Notes: generated by a model from the letters alone, not told the origin. DNA of 64,000 nt from Bacteroidetes bacterium GWE2_42_24 (GCA_001768515.1 MEOA01000010.1:204490-268489), one strand, 5' to 3'; numbered from the stretch's first letter, positions 54,877 to 64,000 are shown. Program-made: numbers and translations.

Positions 54877-56058
54877 ATGTCAAATTATCACCAGCTTTCT
54901 CTTCGCCAGGGTAAGGAGCAGCCCATCAAACGCTTTCATCCCTGGATTTTCTCGGGAGCCATTCAAAAGATTCCAAAACTGAATGCCGGTGATCTGGTTG
55001 AAGTTATGTCGTGGCAGGGAGAAGTGTTAGGGTACGGTTTTTACGAAACAGGCTCGCTGGCTGTGAAGCTCTTTTCCTTTGGTGAAGAACCCATTGGTGA
55101 TTTCTGGCTGCGTAAATTCCAGGCAGCCCTGAGGCTGCGTGAAACGACCGGCCTTACCCCTGAACCCGGAAGTAATGCCTACCGGCTTATCTTCTCGGAA
55201 GGTGATGGCATGCCGGGGTTAATTATCGATTTCTATGACGGCACAGCCGTTCTGCAGGCCAATTCGATCGGGATGTATTCCATGCGCAGGCATTTCACCG
55301 AATGCCTGCAACAAATCTATGGTGAGACGCTGAAGTCCGTGTATGATAAGAGTGCGGAAACATTGCGCAAACAGGCAGGTTATGAAACAACCGACGGATT
55401 CCTTTTTGGTGATAGCGCCACAACCGTGATCAGTGAGCATGGATGTGCTTTCAGGGTTGATGTTATAGCAGGACAAAAAACGGGCTTTTTCCTCGATCAG
55501 CGCGATAACCGAAAGTTAGTGGCACAACATGCTGCCGGCAGGAAGATACTGAATACATACTGCTATTCGGGAGGTTTCTCTGTTGCAGCACTGAAAGCCG
55601 GAGCCCTGCTGGTTCACTCAATCGACAGCTCAAAGAAAGCCATACAGCTCACCGAAGACAACCTTCGGCTAAATAGTTTTGACCCTCAGACCCATCAGTG
55701 CCTTGCTGTCGATGCCATGCAGTACCTTGACCAGATATCTCCAGGGTGGGATCTCATCATCCTCGATCCGCCGGCTTTTGCAAAACACGTATCACAACGT
55801 CACAAGGCGCTTACAGCCTACAGGCACATCAACCGCGAAGCCATCAGGAACCTCGCTCCGGGCGGACTGTTGTTCACTTTCAGTTGCTCGCAGGTAGTCG
55901 ATACGGAACAGTTTACCGCCATCGTGATGGCAGCAGCCATCGAAGCAGGGCGTCAGGTAAAAATCATCCGGCACCTCGGGCATCCGGCCGATCATCCGGT
56001 AAGCATTTTCCATCCCGAAGGTTCTTACCTGAAAGGGTTGATGCTTTACATTGAATAA
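54877..56058 (+). CDS. RlmI-like 23S rRNA methyltransferase
   Basis: A 393-residue class I SAM-dependent methyltransferase. The N-terminal PUA domain (about 1-80, HPWIFSGAIQKIPKLNAGD) binds RNA, and the Rossmann part has NTYCYSGGFSVAALKAGA (SAM motif I) and LIILDPPAFAKH (DPPAF, the catalytic motif IV). In RlmI this forms m5C in 23S rRNA. The motif FTFSCSQVVD, with its cysteine, is the catalytic loop. The specific rRNA site is inferred from the family. Confidence 0.9.
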   Translation: MSNYHQLSLRQGKEQPIKRFHPWIFSGAIQKIPKLNAGDLVEVMSWQGEVLGYGFYETGSLAVKLFSFGEEPIGDFWLRKFQAALRLRETTGLTPEPGSNAYRLIFSEGDGMPGLIIDFYDGTAVLQANSIGMYSMRRHFTECLQQIYGETLKSVYDKSAETLRKQAGYETTDGFLFGDSATTVISEHGCAFRVDVIAGQKTGFFLDQRDNRKLVAQHAAGRKILNTYCYSGGFSVAALKAGALLVHSIDSSKKAIQLTEDNLRLNSFDPQTHQCLAVDAMQYLDQISPGWDLIILDPPAFAKHVSQRHKALTAYRHINREAIRNLAPGGLLFTFSCSQVVDTEQFTAIVMAAAIEAGRQVKIIRHLGHPADHPVSIFHPEGSYLKGLMLYIE

Positions 56059-56080
56059 TCTCTGAATTTCAGAAAACGCA

Positions 56081-56650
56081 ATGGATTTTACCTTCATCAT
56101 CATACTGGCCATCGGGCTCAGTTTCGACAGCTTCGCCATATCCGTGTGCACGGGGTTAGCGGTTCCGCATATCACCTTCTGGCGGGCATCAAGGGTTGCG
56201 CTGGTACTGGCATTCTTTCAGGGGGTAATGCCGTTGCTTGGCTACTTCTTTGGCCGGCAGATACAGCCACTCATCGCTGAGTGGGATCATTGGATAGCCT
56301 TTGCGCTGTTGTCAATATTAGGAATAAAGATGATAAGCGAGAGTTTTAAAACACCAGGTAAAGCCAATACATCGCGTGACCCGTTGGCCTGGATTACCCT
56401 GATCTGGATGGCCGTAGCCACAAGTATCGATGCACTGGCTGTAGGATTCAGTTTTGCCTTTCTTGAGATAAGCGTACTGACCGCTACCCTTACTATCGGC
56501 TCTGTCACCTATCTGGCCGGAATGCTGGGCATGCTGGCCGGTAAAACCACTGGCCCCCGCCTGGGTAAACGGATGGAGATCATCGGCGGATTGATCCTCA
56601 TCGGAATTGGGGTAAAGATATTGGTAACGCATTTGAGCCAGGGAGCTTAG
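56081..56650 (+). CDS. mntP: Manganese efflux pump MntP
   Basis: A 189-residue inner-membrane protein with six helices and two repeats of the MntP motif: SFDSFAISVCTG near residue 14 and TSIDALAVGFSF near residue 113, each with the acidic and polar residues that pass Mn2+. It exports manganese. It is 22 bases after the methyltransferase gene and probably co-transcribed. No yybP-ykoY riboswitch was seen upstream. Confidence 0.93.
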   Translation: MDFTFIIILAIGLSFDSFAISVCTGLAVPHITFWRASRVALVLAFFQGVMPLLGYFFGRQIQPLIAEWDHWIAFALLSILGIKMISESFKTPGKANTSRDPLAWITLIWMAVATSIDALAVGFSFAFLEISVLTATLTIGSVTYLAGMLGMLAGKTTGPRLGKRMEIIGGLILIGIGVKILVTHLSQGA

Positions 56651-56720
56651 GTAGTTACTGGCTGCTGTTCAAATACTTCAGATGTCGGTTGCGAGATGCA
56701 AATCTCCGGAATCAGGATCC

Positions 56721-57731
56721 TCACAGTCGCTGAAACTCAAATCTGGGGTAACCTTTCTCACCCGTATCGCTGTAAAATCCTGTAAATCTCAGCTTATAGA
56801 AATAACCTGAGGATTCCCGAATCAGATAAGTAACATTAGAGCGTACGACATAGGTTACATTACCGCTGGTCACATCTCCCTGCACCCTTTTCCAGTCGTA
56901 ACCGATAGCATCGAGGTTTCGGGTGTATGCCGATGCTGTTGCAAAGGCGAGATCAATGGCATCGAAAGCCGTGATAGTATCTACGCACACCTCAATACTT
57001 TGCTGATTGATCAGCACCCCGGTAACCAGATAAGGGTAGGCCTCCCCGATGTCGGTAAACAGCAATGTGGTGTACTGGGTGAACAGGAGATCCCACGCTG
57101 CTGACGGAGGTTCTGCCAGTAATACAGAGCCCTCTCCATCAAATAACAGTGCCGTAACACGCGCCGAATCTGATTTGGGGATCTCAATGGATTTGAATCC
57201 CGTATCGGTCAGCTTACCAAACCTCAGCCACCAGGAGGAGGCATTTACCGAATCGATAACGAACTTGTAGATACCCCTTGGCCGGCCAGCCAGATCAATT
57301 CCACGGTCGAGCAACATCACTTCCCGGCGGGATTCGAAGGTGGTGGTATCGAGCCACACCCCCACTGCATTTGAATCGGGATCCCCATCCGACTTGTCGA
57401 ATGTCCAGACGGCACCTGTTGTATCGGTGACGGCACCAAAATCGGTAAGGCCCGTATGTGCCAGCCTTATAAACAGTGCTGAATTGAGCCAAACTCTCCA
57501 TCCTCCCGGGCTATTGTCAACCAACAGATCATAAGAGGTCTTCAGTTGCCTTCCCGTAATGGCAGAATCCGAGAGGTCGTAAAATATCTGATACTGGTAA
57601 TTCTGGGTCAAACCAATAGTAACTTCGGTAATATTGCCACGAGGATGCGGCTCCACTTTTTCATCTTCCTTAAAACAAGAAGTAAGGAGGAGGAGGATGA
57701 TGAAAAAAAATAAATTATTCGAAAATCTCAT
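56721..57731 (-). CDS. HmuY-like lipoprotein
   Basis: A 336-residue protein with a lipoprotein signal (IILLLLTSCF, Cys19) and an all-beta body of the HmuY type, seen as PPSAAWDLLFTQYTTLLFTD and YVVRSNVTYLIRESSGYFYKLRFTGFYSDTGEKGYPRFEFQRL. HmuY in relatives binds heme at the cell surface and gives it to a TonB receptor. Conserved heme-binding histidines of P. gingivalis HmuY are not obvious, so the ligand is uncertain. It is last of a four-gene operon, with four bases to the receptor gene. Confidence 0.85.
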   Translation of the reverse strand: MRFSNNLFFFIILLLLTSCFKEDEKVEPHPRGNITEVTIGLTQNYQYQIFYDLSDSAITGRQLKTSYDLLVDNSPGGWRVWLNSALFIRLAHTGLTDFGAVTDTTGAVWTFDKSDGDPDSNAVGVWLDTTTFESRREVMLLDRGIDLAGRPRGIYKFVIDSVNASSWWLRFGKLTDTGFKSIEIPKSDSARVTALLFDGEGSVLLAEPPSAAWDLLFTQYTTLLFTDIGEAYPYLVTGVLINQQSIEVCVDTITAFDAIDLAFATASAYTRNLDAIGYDWKRVQGDVTSGNVTYVVRSNVTYLIRESSGYFYKLRFTGFYSDTGEKGYPRFEFQRL

Positions 57732-57734
57732 GGG

Positions 57735-59966
57735 TTAATTCTTTTTTGAAAACTGGTAGCTCACCTTTACGAAATACGAACGTCCCCAACCTACCGGTTG
57801 GGTACTACCTCCACCAGAATGAATTCCACTACTGCTCCCACCTGAGTCAATTGAAGTGACATCAAACAGATTTTTTACACCAATACCCACGTTGAGCTGA
57901 TTGTTCCAAAAACCTTTATTAACAGAGACATCAAGCATATGATAATCTTCAATTATGGTTTCATAGAGAGCACCTGTCTGGTCAGTATAAAATTTAGGTA
58001 ACCTGCCTGTATATTTGTACCATACAGTCATCGATACATCCCGGTGCAACCAATGGTAAGTAACCTCACTGCTAAAGTCGGTAGTCCACGCAATATTATC
58101 TCCATCTACAGAAGACGAAGTACCGGTAACACCAACACCTGCAGAGATCACCAGTCGCGGATAGAATCTGAAGGTAGAATGCAACTGCCCACCCTGTGAA
58201 CGGTAATTATCAACATTCACGTAATTATAGGATTGCTTCTCCTGTTCTGCAAGAGTGATAATGTTGCTGACATGGTTATAGAATACTGACAAACCAGTAG
58301 TCACCTGATATCGGCTTCTATCACGCTGAAATTGTAATACCATATTGAAATTATCGGAATTCTCTGCCTTCAGTAAGGGATTCCCGTGTATGTCATGATT
58401 CACATCAACAAAATCCATATAAAGTTCTTTCAACACTGGTGCCCTGAAACCTTTGGCAGCACTACCTCTCAGAGAAAACCATTCGTTGATGTTCCATTTC
58501 ACATTAAGGGAGTAAACTATCGGTGCAGAGTAACGAGAGTTATAAGCACTTCTTACTCCTGGCTGTATTTCAATTATCGGATGTGGCCTAAGCAGCAGGG
58601 AAGCAAAAGCAGCATAGTCGCCCATTTGCTGGCTTCCCCCGTCAATCCTTTTCCCTGTACCCTGTTCTATATTGAAGTCAAAGCCTGCCTGCCAGTTAAG
58701 CCAGTGATCATCAGAGAAGCGACTCCACTGACCTCTAAAATTATAACTATTAAAAGTTGATGTATCCTGATCCTCAATATTCGAGGTTAAGATCCGATTA
58801 AGAGTGGTAAGGTCTTTAAACCATTTCTCTTTTCGTCTGTTAAAACCTGACCAGGCTGCGAGAGCTGAAATTGATTGATTTTCAGAAATTTTCCAACTAA
58901 GATCACCTCTTGCCACATATCGTCGGGTGTAAAATTCACTTTCAAAAGCAGTCTCAAAATATGGGGCAAGCAGGTTTTCTTTAAAAAGAAGAAGTTCATC
59001 AAAAAACTGGCCTCCAATTTTTATCCTCAGATTGTTCTTTGTATAGAGCCATGATCCATCAGCAAAAACCTGACGTTTAGGTTTCCATAATTTTGCACGG
59101 GAGGTATCCGGATCTGAATAACCTCCAAAAAAATTCCGCCCACCACTAAACATAAAAAGGTGGCTACCGCTCTTGACCGAAAAAGCACCATCGGCATTGA
59201 ATACACCTACCGATTCGGTATAACCATTGGCACGAACCATAAGTTTATCATGCTGGTTTTCACGGGTAATGATATTGACAACTCCTGCGATAGCATTACT
59301 ACCATAAACCACTGACATTGGCCCTTCGATAATTTCTATATGATCGGCATTGTTCAGGTTTATCTGACTGAGGTCGATGTTGCCATTCATTCTTCCAATA
59401 ACCGGAATACCATCAATCAGAAATTTGACATTCTCACCCGAGAGTCCCTGAAGAGAAATATCTGAACCTAAGACAGCATCCTGATTTGTACGGATGCTCA
59501 CTTCACTGCGTAAAAGGTCACTCAGATTGGTGGCAGCTTTCATTTCGATCTGTTTGCTGTTTATCACCTTCACTTTATAGATCGACTTATCAGCTCTCCT
59601 TGGCATGAATTGCGCAGTCACTACCACTTCCTCCATCTTTGTATAAGATGGATTCAGCTTAAGGAGGCGGGTTTCTCCCGGGGTAATTGAATCGTAGACT
59701 GTTTCGTAACCTACGTAGGAAATTGCCACAATGGCCCGACCGGGAATGTTGCATGAAGCTTCACCCTTATCGTTGGTCACCACATATTGCATAAAGGTTT
59801 TTCCAAAACCTTCAAAACACACATTGGCAAAGGATACAGGAGATCCATCGGTGGCATCAACCACCCTCACAAGGGCAGGTTGTCCCTGAGCCATAGCCGG
59901 AGACAATCCGCCGGTGAAGAGCAGAACAGACAAAAGCCATCTGATTATTTTCAACAAGCCTGTCAT
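57735..59966 (-). CDS. TonB-dependent receptor with N-terminal carboxypeptidase-like domain
   Basis: A 743-residue outer-membrane receptor. Signal peptide, then a CarboxypepD-type beta domain (VRVVDATDGSPVSFANVCFEG), the plug with SIYKVKVINSKQIEMKAATN and LQGLSGENVKFLIDGIPV, then a beta barrel ending in VSYQFSKKN with its aromatic tail. Because both neighbours are HmuY-like, heme or a related metal complex is the probable ligand. Length fits the HmuR/BtuB class rather than the large SusC class. Confidence 0.93.
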   Translation of the reverse strand: MTGLLKIIRWLLSVLLFTGGLSPAMAQGQPALVRVVDATDGSPVSFANVCFEGFGKTFMQYVVTNDKGEASCNIPGRAIVAISYVGYETVYDSITPGETRLLKLNPSYTKMEEVVVTAQFMPRRADKSIYKVKVINSKQIEMKAATNLSDLLRSEVSIRTNQDAVLGSDISLQGLSGENVKFLIDGIPVIGRMNGNIDLSQINLNNADHIEIIEGPMSVVYGSNAIAGVVNIITRENQHDKLMVRANGYTESVGVFNADGAFSVKSGSHLFMFSGGRNFFGGYSDPDTSRAKLWKPKRQVFADGSWLYTKNNLRIKIGGQFFDELLLFKENLLAPYFETAFESEFYTRRYVARGDLSWKISENQSISALAAWSGFNRRKEKWFKDLTTLNRILTSNIEDQDTSTFNSYNFRGQWSRFSDDHWLNWQAGFDFNIEQGTGKRIDGGSQQMGDYAAFASLLLRPHPIIEIQPGVRSAYNSRYSAPIVYSLNVKWNINEWFSLRGSAAKGFRAPVLKELYMDFVDVNHDIHGNPLLKAENSDNFNMVLQFQRDRSRYQVTTGLSVFYNHVSNIITLAEQEKQSYNYVNVDNYRSQGGQLHSTFRFYPRLVISAGVGVTGTSSSVDGDNIAWTTDFSSEVTYHWLHRDVSMTVWYKYTGRLPKFYTDQTGALYETIIEDYHMLDVSVNKGFWNNQLNVGIGVKNLFDVTSIDSGGSSSGIHSGGGSTQPVGWGRSYFVKVSYQFSKKN

Positions 59967-59969
59967 CTG

Positions 59970-61214
59970 TTAATAGACGAGAATACGGCTGGTCTGCACT
60001 TGTTTTCCGTTGACATATTGCATAAGGTACATCCCCGAAGGCAATGATCCAAGGGTGATACGTGAAGTACCGGCCATCTGAATCTGCCGCCTGACGACCT
60101 GCCGGCCCGAAATATCGGAAATGATGATGGTGCCGGCAGCAGGAAGGTCAACATTAACATAACTGGTTGCGGGATTAGGCCAGACATTAAAAGAAGAGAC
60201 TTCAACATCGCCAACACCTGCACCAGAGACCAATTGATGGCTGAAGTAAAATTTACCTGAAGATGAACCGGCGAAGCCGGTAAACCACAACCTCCTGATA
60301 TTACCAGCCTGTGTGCTGTCGAAGAAAATAAGAGAATCGGCAATGGTGTATGACAGAGTACCCATATCGAAGGTTTTCCAATCCCAGCCAATTACCTCCC
60401 GGTTTTCACTGAAAGGGGCAGCACTCCAGTCGAGATAGTCGGGAGAAACAGGATAGAAACGGTTGGCGGGTGACCCAATGTTATTAAGCACCCCGGTTAC
60501 AATGTAAGGGATTGTTCCTCCATACAGCCCTGTGTATTTGGTGAACAGCAGATCCCAGGTCTCTTTGGCAGGTTCACGGTCGAGCACCTGATCCGATTCC
60601 AGATCATAGGCAATAAAATTCTTTGAGATGTATGGCATGCAGTTCACTTCGGCAAGTTTTTCGTTTGAACCATCCAGGTCGGCATAGCGCAGATGGTAGG
60701 TGTTAAGTATAGAAGTCTTTTTGACAATCCAAAGTTTCTTGTACATACCATTACGGGTTTTAATCACGAATAACGAGTCGCCCTCAACATCATGGGTAAT
60801 GACATTGTAGATGCCCCAGCCATAATCGGGGTGGTTTTTAGAGTTGCGGTTAAAAGCACCATTTTCCCAACTTTCGGTAGAATTGTAAAGGGGAGGCCAG
60901 GTACTCAGGCCTGTGGTATCGAGTGTTGCATAACCCGATGTGTCGGCTGTGGGGTAAGCCCAAAGCGTAACACTCCGGCCGTCGTTGGTGATGATTCCGG
61001 CGCTCCAGGTGTTGGTGTAAAAGGCGATGTCCCAGTTAGCAGCGGCAGGAGTGGCAACGGTTCCGTTATCCAGGCTGTAATAAACATCGTTGGCGTAGCC
61101 TGCCCCCATGGTAGCAGAGTCGGCTACGATTGTTTGGGCGTTCAGTGAGCCGGCAGCCCACAATCCCACTGCAATCAGCAATGATCTGAGGCGAAATGTA
61201 AGAGCATTTGTCAT
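59970..61214 (-). CDS. HmuY-like protein with type IX secretion tail
   Basis: A 414-residue exported protein. The body (about 30-330) resembles that of the HmuY-like lipoprotein downstream: EPAKETWDLLFTKYTGLYGGTIPYIVTGV and YTIADSLIFFDSTQAGNIRRLWFTGFAGSSSGKFYF match it in pattern. The C terminus (about 345-414) is a type A T9SS sorting domain with VWPNPATSYVNVDLP, IISDISGRQVVRR and SGMYLMQYVNG. This suggests export by T9SS to the surface or medium. Four bases separate it from the receptor start. Confidence 0.88.
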   Translation of the reverse strand: MTNALTFRLRSLLIAVGLWAAGSLNAQTIVADSATMGAGYANDVYYSLDNGTVATPAAANWDIAFYTNTWSAGIITNDGRSVTLWAYPTADTSGYATLDTTGLSTWPPLYNSTESWENGAFNRNSKNHPDYGWGIYNVITHDVEGDSLFVIKTRNGMYKKLWIVKKTSILNTYHLRYADLDGSNEKLAEVNCMPYISKNFIAYDLESDQVLDREPAKETWDLLFTKYTGLYGGTIPYIVTGVLNNIGSPANRFYPVSPDYLDWSAAPFSENREVIGWDWKTFDMGTLSYTIADSLIFFDSTQAGNIRRLWFTGFAGSSSGKFYFSHQLVSGAGVGDVEVSSFNVWPNPATSYVNVDLPAAGTIIISDISGRQVVRRQIQMAGTSRITLGSLPSGMYLMQYVNGKQVQTSRILVY

Positions 61215-61319
61215 GATATAGAAATTAAAGGAAATTTAGGTTTCTGAAATACAATATACCAACTATACTCCCTGAAGAAATCCTCAGGCAGCAGCAGCAT
61301 CCGTAAAGACGGACCAGAT

Positions 61320-61676
61320 TCAGGAAACAGGGGGAGCCCTCAGACCGTGCCACTTATGACACGACGTCAGGGGGTGGGCTGTCACGACATCAGACTGACG
61401 GAGCAGTCCAAAGTATACAGGATAACAGAGATGGGAAAAAGTTGAAGGCATTTCTGCCAATTGAAGGGAAAAACCATGGCTCTCGCCGGTGATGTCTTTA
61501 AACGCCTTCAGAGTCTTGTCCTTCTGCCGCTGGCAGTAAAGGGTAGGTGAGATGAGTTCAACGCCGAATATCCGGTTCATGTGGAAATTGACAAGCGACC
61601 CCATTGAAAACCACAACACGGTAGCTATCAGGAGGCGGATGACAAATTTTTTCGGTGGCGAAATTCGGTACTTCAT
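61320..61676 (-). CDS. Small hypothetical protein upstream of the TonB receptor operon
   Basis: A 118-residue protein with one N-terminal membrane span (FVIRLLIATVLWFSMGSLV), two middle cysteines and the ending HPLTSCHKWHGLRAPPVS. I do not recognise the family; its place suggests that it belongs to the metal- or heme-uptake operon, and the His/Cys-bearing tail might bind a metal. It is separated by about 105 bases from the next gene. Coding status is likely but not certain. Confidence 0.6.
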   Translation of the reverse strand: MKYRISPPKKFVIRLLIATVLWFSMGSLVNFHMNRIFGVELISPTLYCQRQKDKTLKAFKDITGESHGFSLQLAEMPSTFSHLCYPVYFGLLRQSDVVTAHPLTSCHKWHGLRAPPVS

Positions 61677-61840
61677 AACCTATTTAAGAGCACAAAGGTA
61701 GAAAGAATGTGATCAAATCCAATTTACATCTGTAATTCAACACACATAAAGAAATTTTGTTTCAGCAGATTAGAGATTTTATGGAAATAATCTAAGCTCA
61801 TTATCAGGATGCGCCATCCCTTTAATAAGATCATGATAAA

Positions 61841-61848
61841 TATTTTTG
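61841..61848 (+). promoter_or_regulatory. Bacteroidota -7 element for the HMA-ccoG-ccoH gene set
   Basis: TATTTTTG matches TAnnTTTG, 49 bases before the ATG at 61898. Confidence 0.5.
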
Positions 61849-61897
61849 CAGTTTTAAGATTCTCATGTACCTTTAAAAACTCAAATTAAACAATGAT

Positions 61898-62251
61898 ATG
61901 AAAAAATTCCTGTTCGTTATTTTAGGTTTGGCTCTTCTGGCCGCCTGTGGCGGAAATGCCACATCAGATGCAAGCGCTAATGCTGATTCATCGGTAGTTG
62001 CCCCTCCGGTTATTGATACAACCATTGTCTATTCGAATGTAATAATCAAAGTTGAAGGGATGACCTGTACCGGATGCGAAAAGACCATCATCAAAGCACT
62101 GAGAACAACTCCTGGGGTTGCTGATGCTGCCGCCAGTTGGGAAGCAGGTATTGCCAAGGCACAGTACGACCCGGCTGTAGCCACCCAGGATGCCATCAAG
62201 GCAGCTATCGAAGCAAAGGGGTATAAAGTTGCTTCGATAGAGCTTAAATAA
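61898..62251 (+). CDS. Heavy-metal-associated (HMA) domain lipoprotein
   Basis: A 117-residue protein with a lipoprotein signal (LALLAACGG, Cys17), a short Ala/Ser/Val linker and an HMA domain (about 46-117) with the metal motif GMTCTGCEKT (C57, C60). It probably binds copper in the periplasm and may pass it on for cytochrome oxidase assembly, since ccoG and ccoH follow. Twelve bases separate it from ccoG. Confidence 0.9.
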   Translation: MKKFLFVILGLALLAACGGNATSDASANADSSVVAPPVIDTTIVYSNVIIKVEGMTCTGCEKTIIKALRTTPGVADAAASWEAGIAKAQYDPAVATQDAIKAAIEAKGYKVASIELK

Positions 62252-62263
62252 TCCTGTTTCGAC

Positions 62264-63661
62264 ATGCCGGAGCCATCAATCTACTTCCGCGACCGCATAG
62301 CTACATCCGACGACGAAGGGCACCGTAAGTGGGTATTTGCCCGACTTCCCAAAGGACGCCACACCACCCGGCGCCATTGGGTTGCGCTGGTATTGATCCT
62401 TCTTTTCGTTGTGACACCTTTCATTAAAGTCGCTGGTGAGCCTTTTATTTTGCTCGACGTCATTAACAGGCATTTCATCCTGTTCGGCCGGGTGTTCTGG
62501 CCACAGGACACCTATCTGCTGGGAATTGCCATGCTGACTTTCGTAGTTTTTGTTGTGCTGTTCACGGTTGTCTATGGAAGGCTCTGGTGTGGATGGGCTT
62601 GCCCGCAAACCATCTTCCTTGAAATCATTTTTCGCCGTATTGAGTCGTGGATTGAAGGAAGTGCTGCCAAACAGCAGGTTGCCCATCAAAAACCAAAAAC
62701 TTCAGGGTGGTACCTTCGCCGGCTCCTGAAAATCATCGTCTTCGCGAGTGTCATTCTGGTTGCCGTCAACGTATTTCTAAGCTATTTTATCAGTGCTGAC
62801 AGTATGATTTCAGCCTGGAGGACGGGATTTACTGACTATCATCGCACCATGATTGCCATGATCGTCATGACCGCTGCAGGCACATTCGTTTATGCGTGGT
62901 TCCGCGAGCAGGCCTGCACCATCCTTTGTCCCTATGGCAGGTTGCAAGGGACTCTCACCGACAACGACACCATCATGGTGGTGTATGATTACCTGCGCGG
63001 AGAACCAAGAGGCAGGACAAAAGATGGTGATGGGCGGTGCGGCGACTGTATTGACTGCCACAACTGTGTACAGGTGTGCCCTACCGGCATCGATATCCGC
63101 AATGGAACACAGCTAGAATGCATCAACTGTACTGCCTGTATCGATGCCTGTGATGCCATAATGACCCGCCTCGGAAAACCCGTAGGACTGATTCGTTATG
63201 CTTCTGAGAAAGGAATCTCAAAGGGAACCAAACAACACTTTACAGGGCGTATGGCTTTTTACACGACTGTTCTCACCGGATTGCTCATCTTCCTGTCGGT
63301 GCTTATCATAAAACGCACTGAAGTGGAAACCACAATACTGCGAACTCCCGGTATCCTATTCCAGCGCAATGAAGATGGCACCTTCAGCAATCTGTATAAT
63401 TACAAAATCGTGAACAAGACACGCAAAGACATCAATCTCTCGTTTAAACTCCTGCAACCAAAAGGTGAGCTCCGCCTCATCGGCAATCAGCCATCCGTTA
63501 TGAATGGGGCGTCGGCCGAAGGTGTTTTCTTTATACTGATCGACTCATCGATGGTAGTTACACATGAAATGAAAATAGAGATTGGCCTTTTCGATGATGG
63601 CCATCAGGTTGAGTTGCTCGAATCCTCATTTATAGGTCCTATGGACAAAAGCAAACCATGA
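62264..63661 (+). CDS. ccoG: Cytochrome c oxidase accessory protein CcoG
   Basis: A 465-residue membrane Fe-S protein. Membrane helices start near residues 38 and 85, followed by CGWACPQTIFLE; the ferredoxin domain has CGDCIDCHNCVQVCPTG and CINCTACIDACDAIM, two 4Fe-4S motifs, and an Ig-like domain (about 345-465) closes the protein. In other bacteria CcoG reduces Cu2+ to Cu+ for cbb3 oxidase assembly. This layout is standard. Its stop overlaps the ccoH start by four bases (ATGA). Confidence 0.94.
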   Translation: MPEPSIYFRDRIATSDDEGHRKWVFARLPKGRHTTRRHWVALVLILLFVVTPFIKVAGEPFILLDVINRHFILFGRVFWPQDTYLLGIAMLTFVVFVVLFTVVYGRLWCGWACPQTIFLEIIFRRIESWIEGSAAKQQVAHQKPKTSGWYLRRLLKIIVFASVILVAVNVFLSYFISADSMISAWRTGFTDYHRTMIAMIVMTAAGTFVYAWFREQACTILCPYGRLQGTLTDNDTIMVVYDYLRGEPRGRTKDGDGRCGDCIDCHNCVQVCPTGIDIRNGTQLECINCTACIDACDAIMTRLGKPVGLIRYASEKGISKGTKQHFTGRMAFYTTVLTGLLIFLSVLIIKRTEVETTILRTPGILFQRNEDGTFSNLYNYKIVNKTRKDINLSFKLLQPKGELRLIGNQPSVMNGASAEGVFFILIDSSMVVTHEMKIEIGLFDDGHQVELLESSFIGPMDKSKP

Positions 63662-64000
63662 AAAAGTCAGGATGGGGCACCCGCCTCGTTATGGGTATGG
63701 GAGCTTTTATACTCTTCCTTATTATACTCTTCGTGGTGCTGATCAACAACCATCAGGAGATCGTTGTAGACGATTACTACCCCCGCGACCTGAAATACCA
63801 GGAAGTCATAACGCTGAAACAAAACTACGCTTCACTCGGCGAACAAGTCCTGCTCAGCTTTGACTCTGCCGGCCTTCACATCACACTTCCTCACAAATTA
63901 ATGGGATTACCGGTATCGGGATCATTATGGTTCTATGTGCCGGCTGATCGGTCGGCTGACTTTGAATTACCCCTGGGAGTTGATACAGCAGGCCGACAAT
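63658..64000 (+). CDS. ccoH: FixH/CcoH-like protein (partial)
   Basis: Starts ATG 63658 inside the stop of ccoG and runs past the right edge; 114 residues are seen. The first membrane span is GTRLVMGMGAFILFLIILFVVLI, and the periplasmic part begins HQEIVVDDYYPRDLKYQEVI, the FixH pattern with the conserved DYYxxxLxYQ. FixH/CcoH helps to assemble cbb3 oxidase. The gene order HMA-ccoG-ccoH suggests that a ccoI/ccoS or ccoNOP set may follow or be elsewhere. Confidence 0.85.
   Translation, partial: MKKSGWGTRLVMGMGAFILFLIILFVVLINNHQEIVVDDYYPRDLKYQEVITLKQNYASLGEQVLLSFDSAGLHITLPHKLMGLPVSGSLWFYVPADRSADFELPLGVDTAGRQ

Overview
The window looks like a chromosome segment of an anaerobic or microaerobic Bacteroidota bacterium, probably near Bacteroidales or Marinilabiliales. 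The signs are type IX secretion sorting tails on two proteins, Bacteroidota-type promoter elements (TAnnTTTG at -7), SusC-like TonB receptors, lipoproteins with short lipoboxes, HmuY-like partners, and several regulators of the Crp/Fnr family. Housekeeping genes include dihydroorotase, a polyprenol-phosphate mannosyltransferase, methionyl-tRNA synthetase and an RlmI-like 23S rRNA methyltransferase. No rRNA, tRNA or CRISPR array was seen.

Layout. 1-3 kb: end of an unknown gene, a two-way terminator, a MORN-repeat lipoprotein, pyrC and a dolichol-phosphate-mannose-synthase-like transferase. 3-12 kb: one giant three-module nonribosomal peptide synthetase (A-T-C-A-T-C-A-T-TE) standing alone among housekeeping genes. 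12-25.8 kb: a DAACS symporter, an M14 peptidase, a surface protein with one c-type heme motif, a transglutaminase-like lipoprotein, metG and small accessory proteins. 26-36 kb: an AT-rich cluster of Fe-S and metallocofactor-type genes (Mrp/NBP35 ATPase, radical SAM protein, two MinD ATPases with inserted ferredoxin domains, a DUF89 protein, two NifX/NifB-type cluster-binding proteins, two DUF5320 proteins, a DUF134 regulator). It lies between two direct repeats, each holding a copy of the same ferredoxin/four-helix membrane gene, one intact and one with its 5' end missing. 36-41.7 kb: Crp-type regulators, a DarTG toxin-antitoxin pair and a thioredoxin/thioredoxin reductase operon. 42-45.3 kb: a glycoside hydrolase, a MITE-like inverted-repeat element and two orphan genes. 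45.5-53.3 kb: Kup potassium uptake, pstBACS phosphate uptake, a cysteine-dioxygenase-like protein and a porin, all on the minus strand. 53.4-56.7 kb: Crp and Rrf2 regulators, an RlmI-like methyltransferase and MntP. 56.7-61.7 kb: a four-gene HmuY/TonB receptor operon, probably for heme. 61.9-64 kb: a copper-type HMA lipoprotein and the start of a ccoG-ccoH block for cbb3 oxidase assembly.

Most notable is the 26-36 kb island. Its genes have recognisable domains, but the system has no settled biochemical role that I know of, and the direct-repeat arrangement suggests it arrived by recombination or duplication. Reading the gaps by eye shows decay inside it: a 41-codon ferredoxin-like ORF that has lost two of its four cluster cysteines, and a protein-like ORF interrupted by a frameshift at an A6 run. 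The NRPS is the second item of interest: the third adenylation domain carries a glycine-type specificity code, the second carries acidic residues suggesting a basic substrate, and there is no obvious tailoring, MbtH or phosphopantetheinyl transferase gene beside it.
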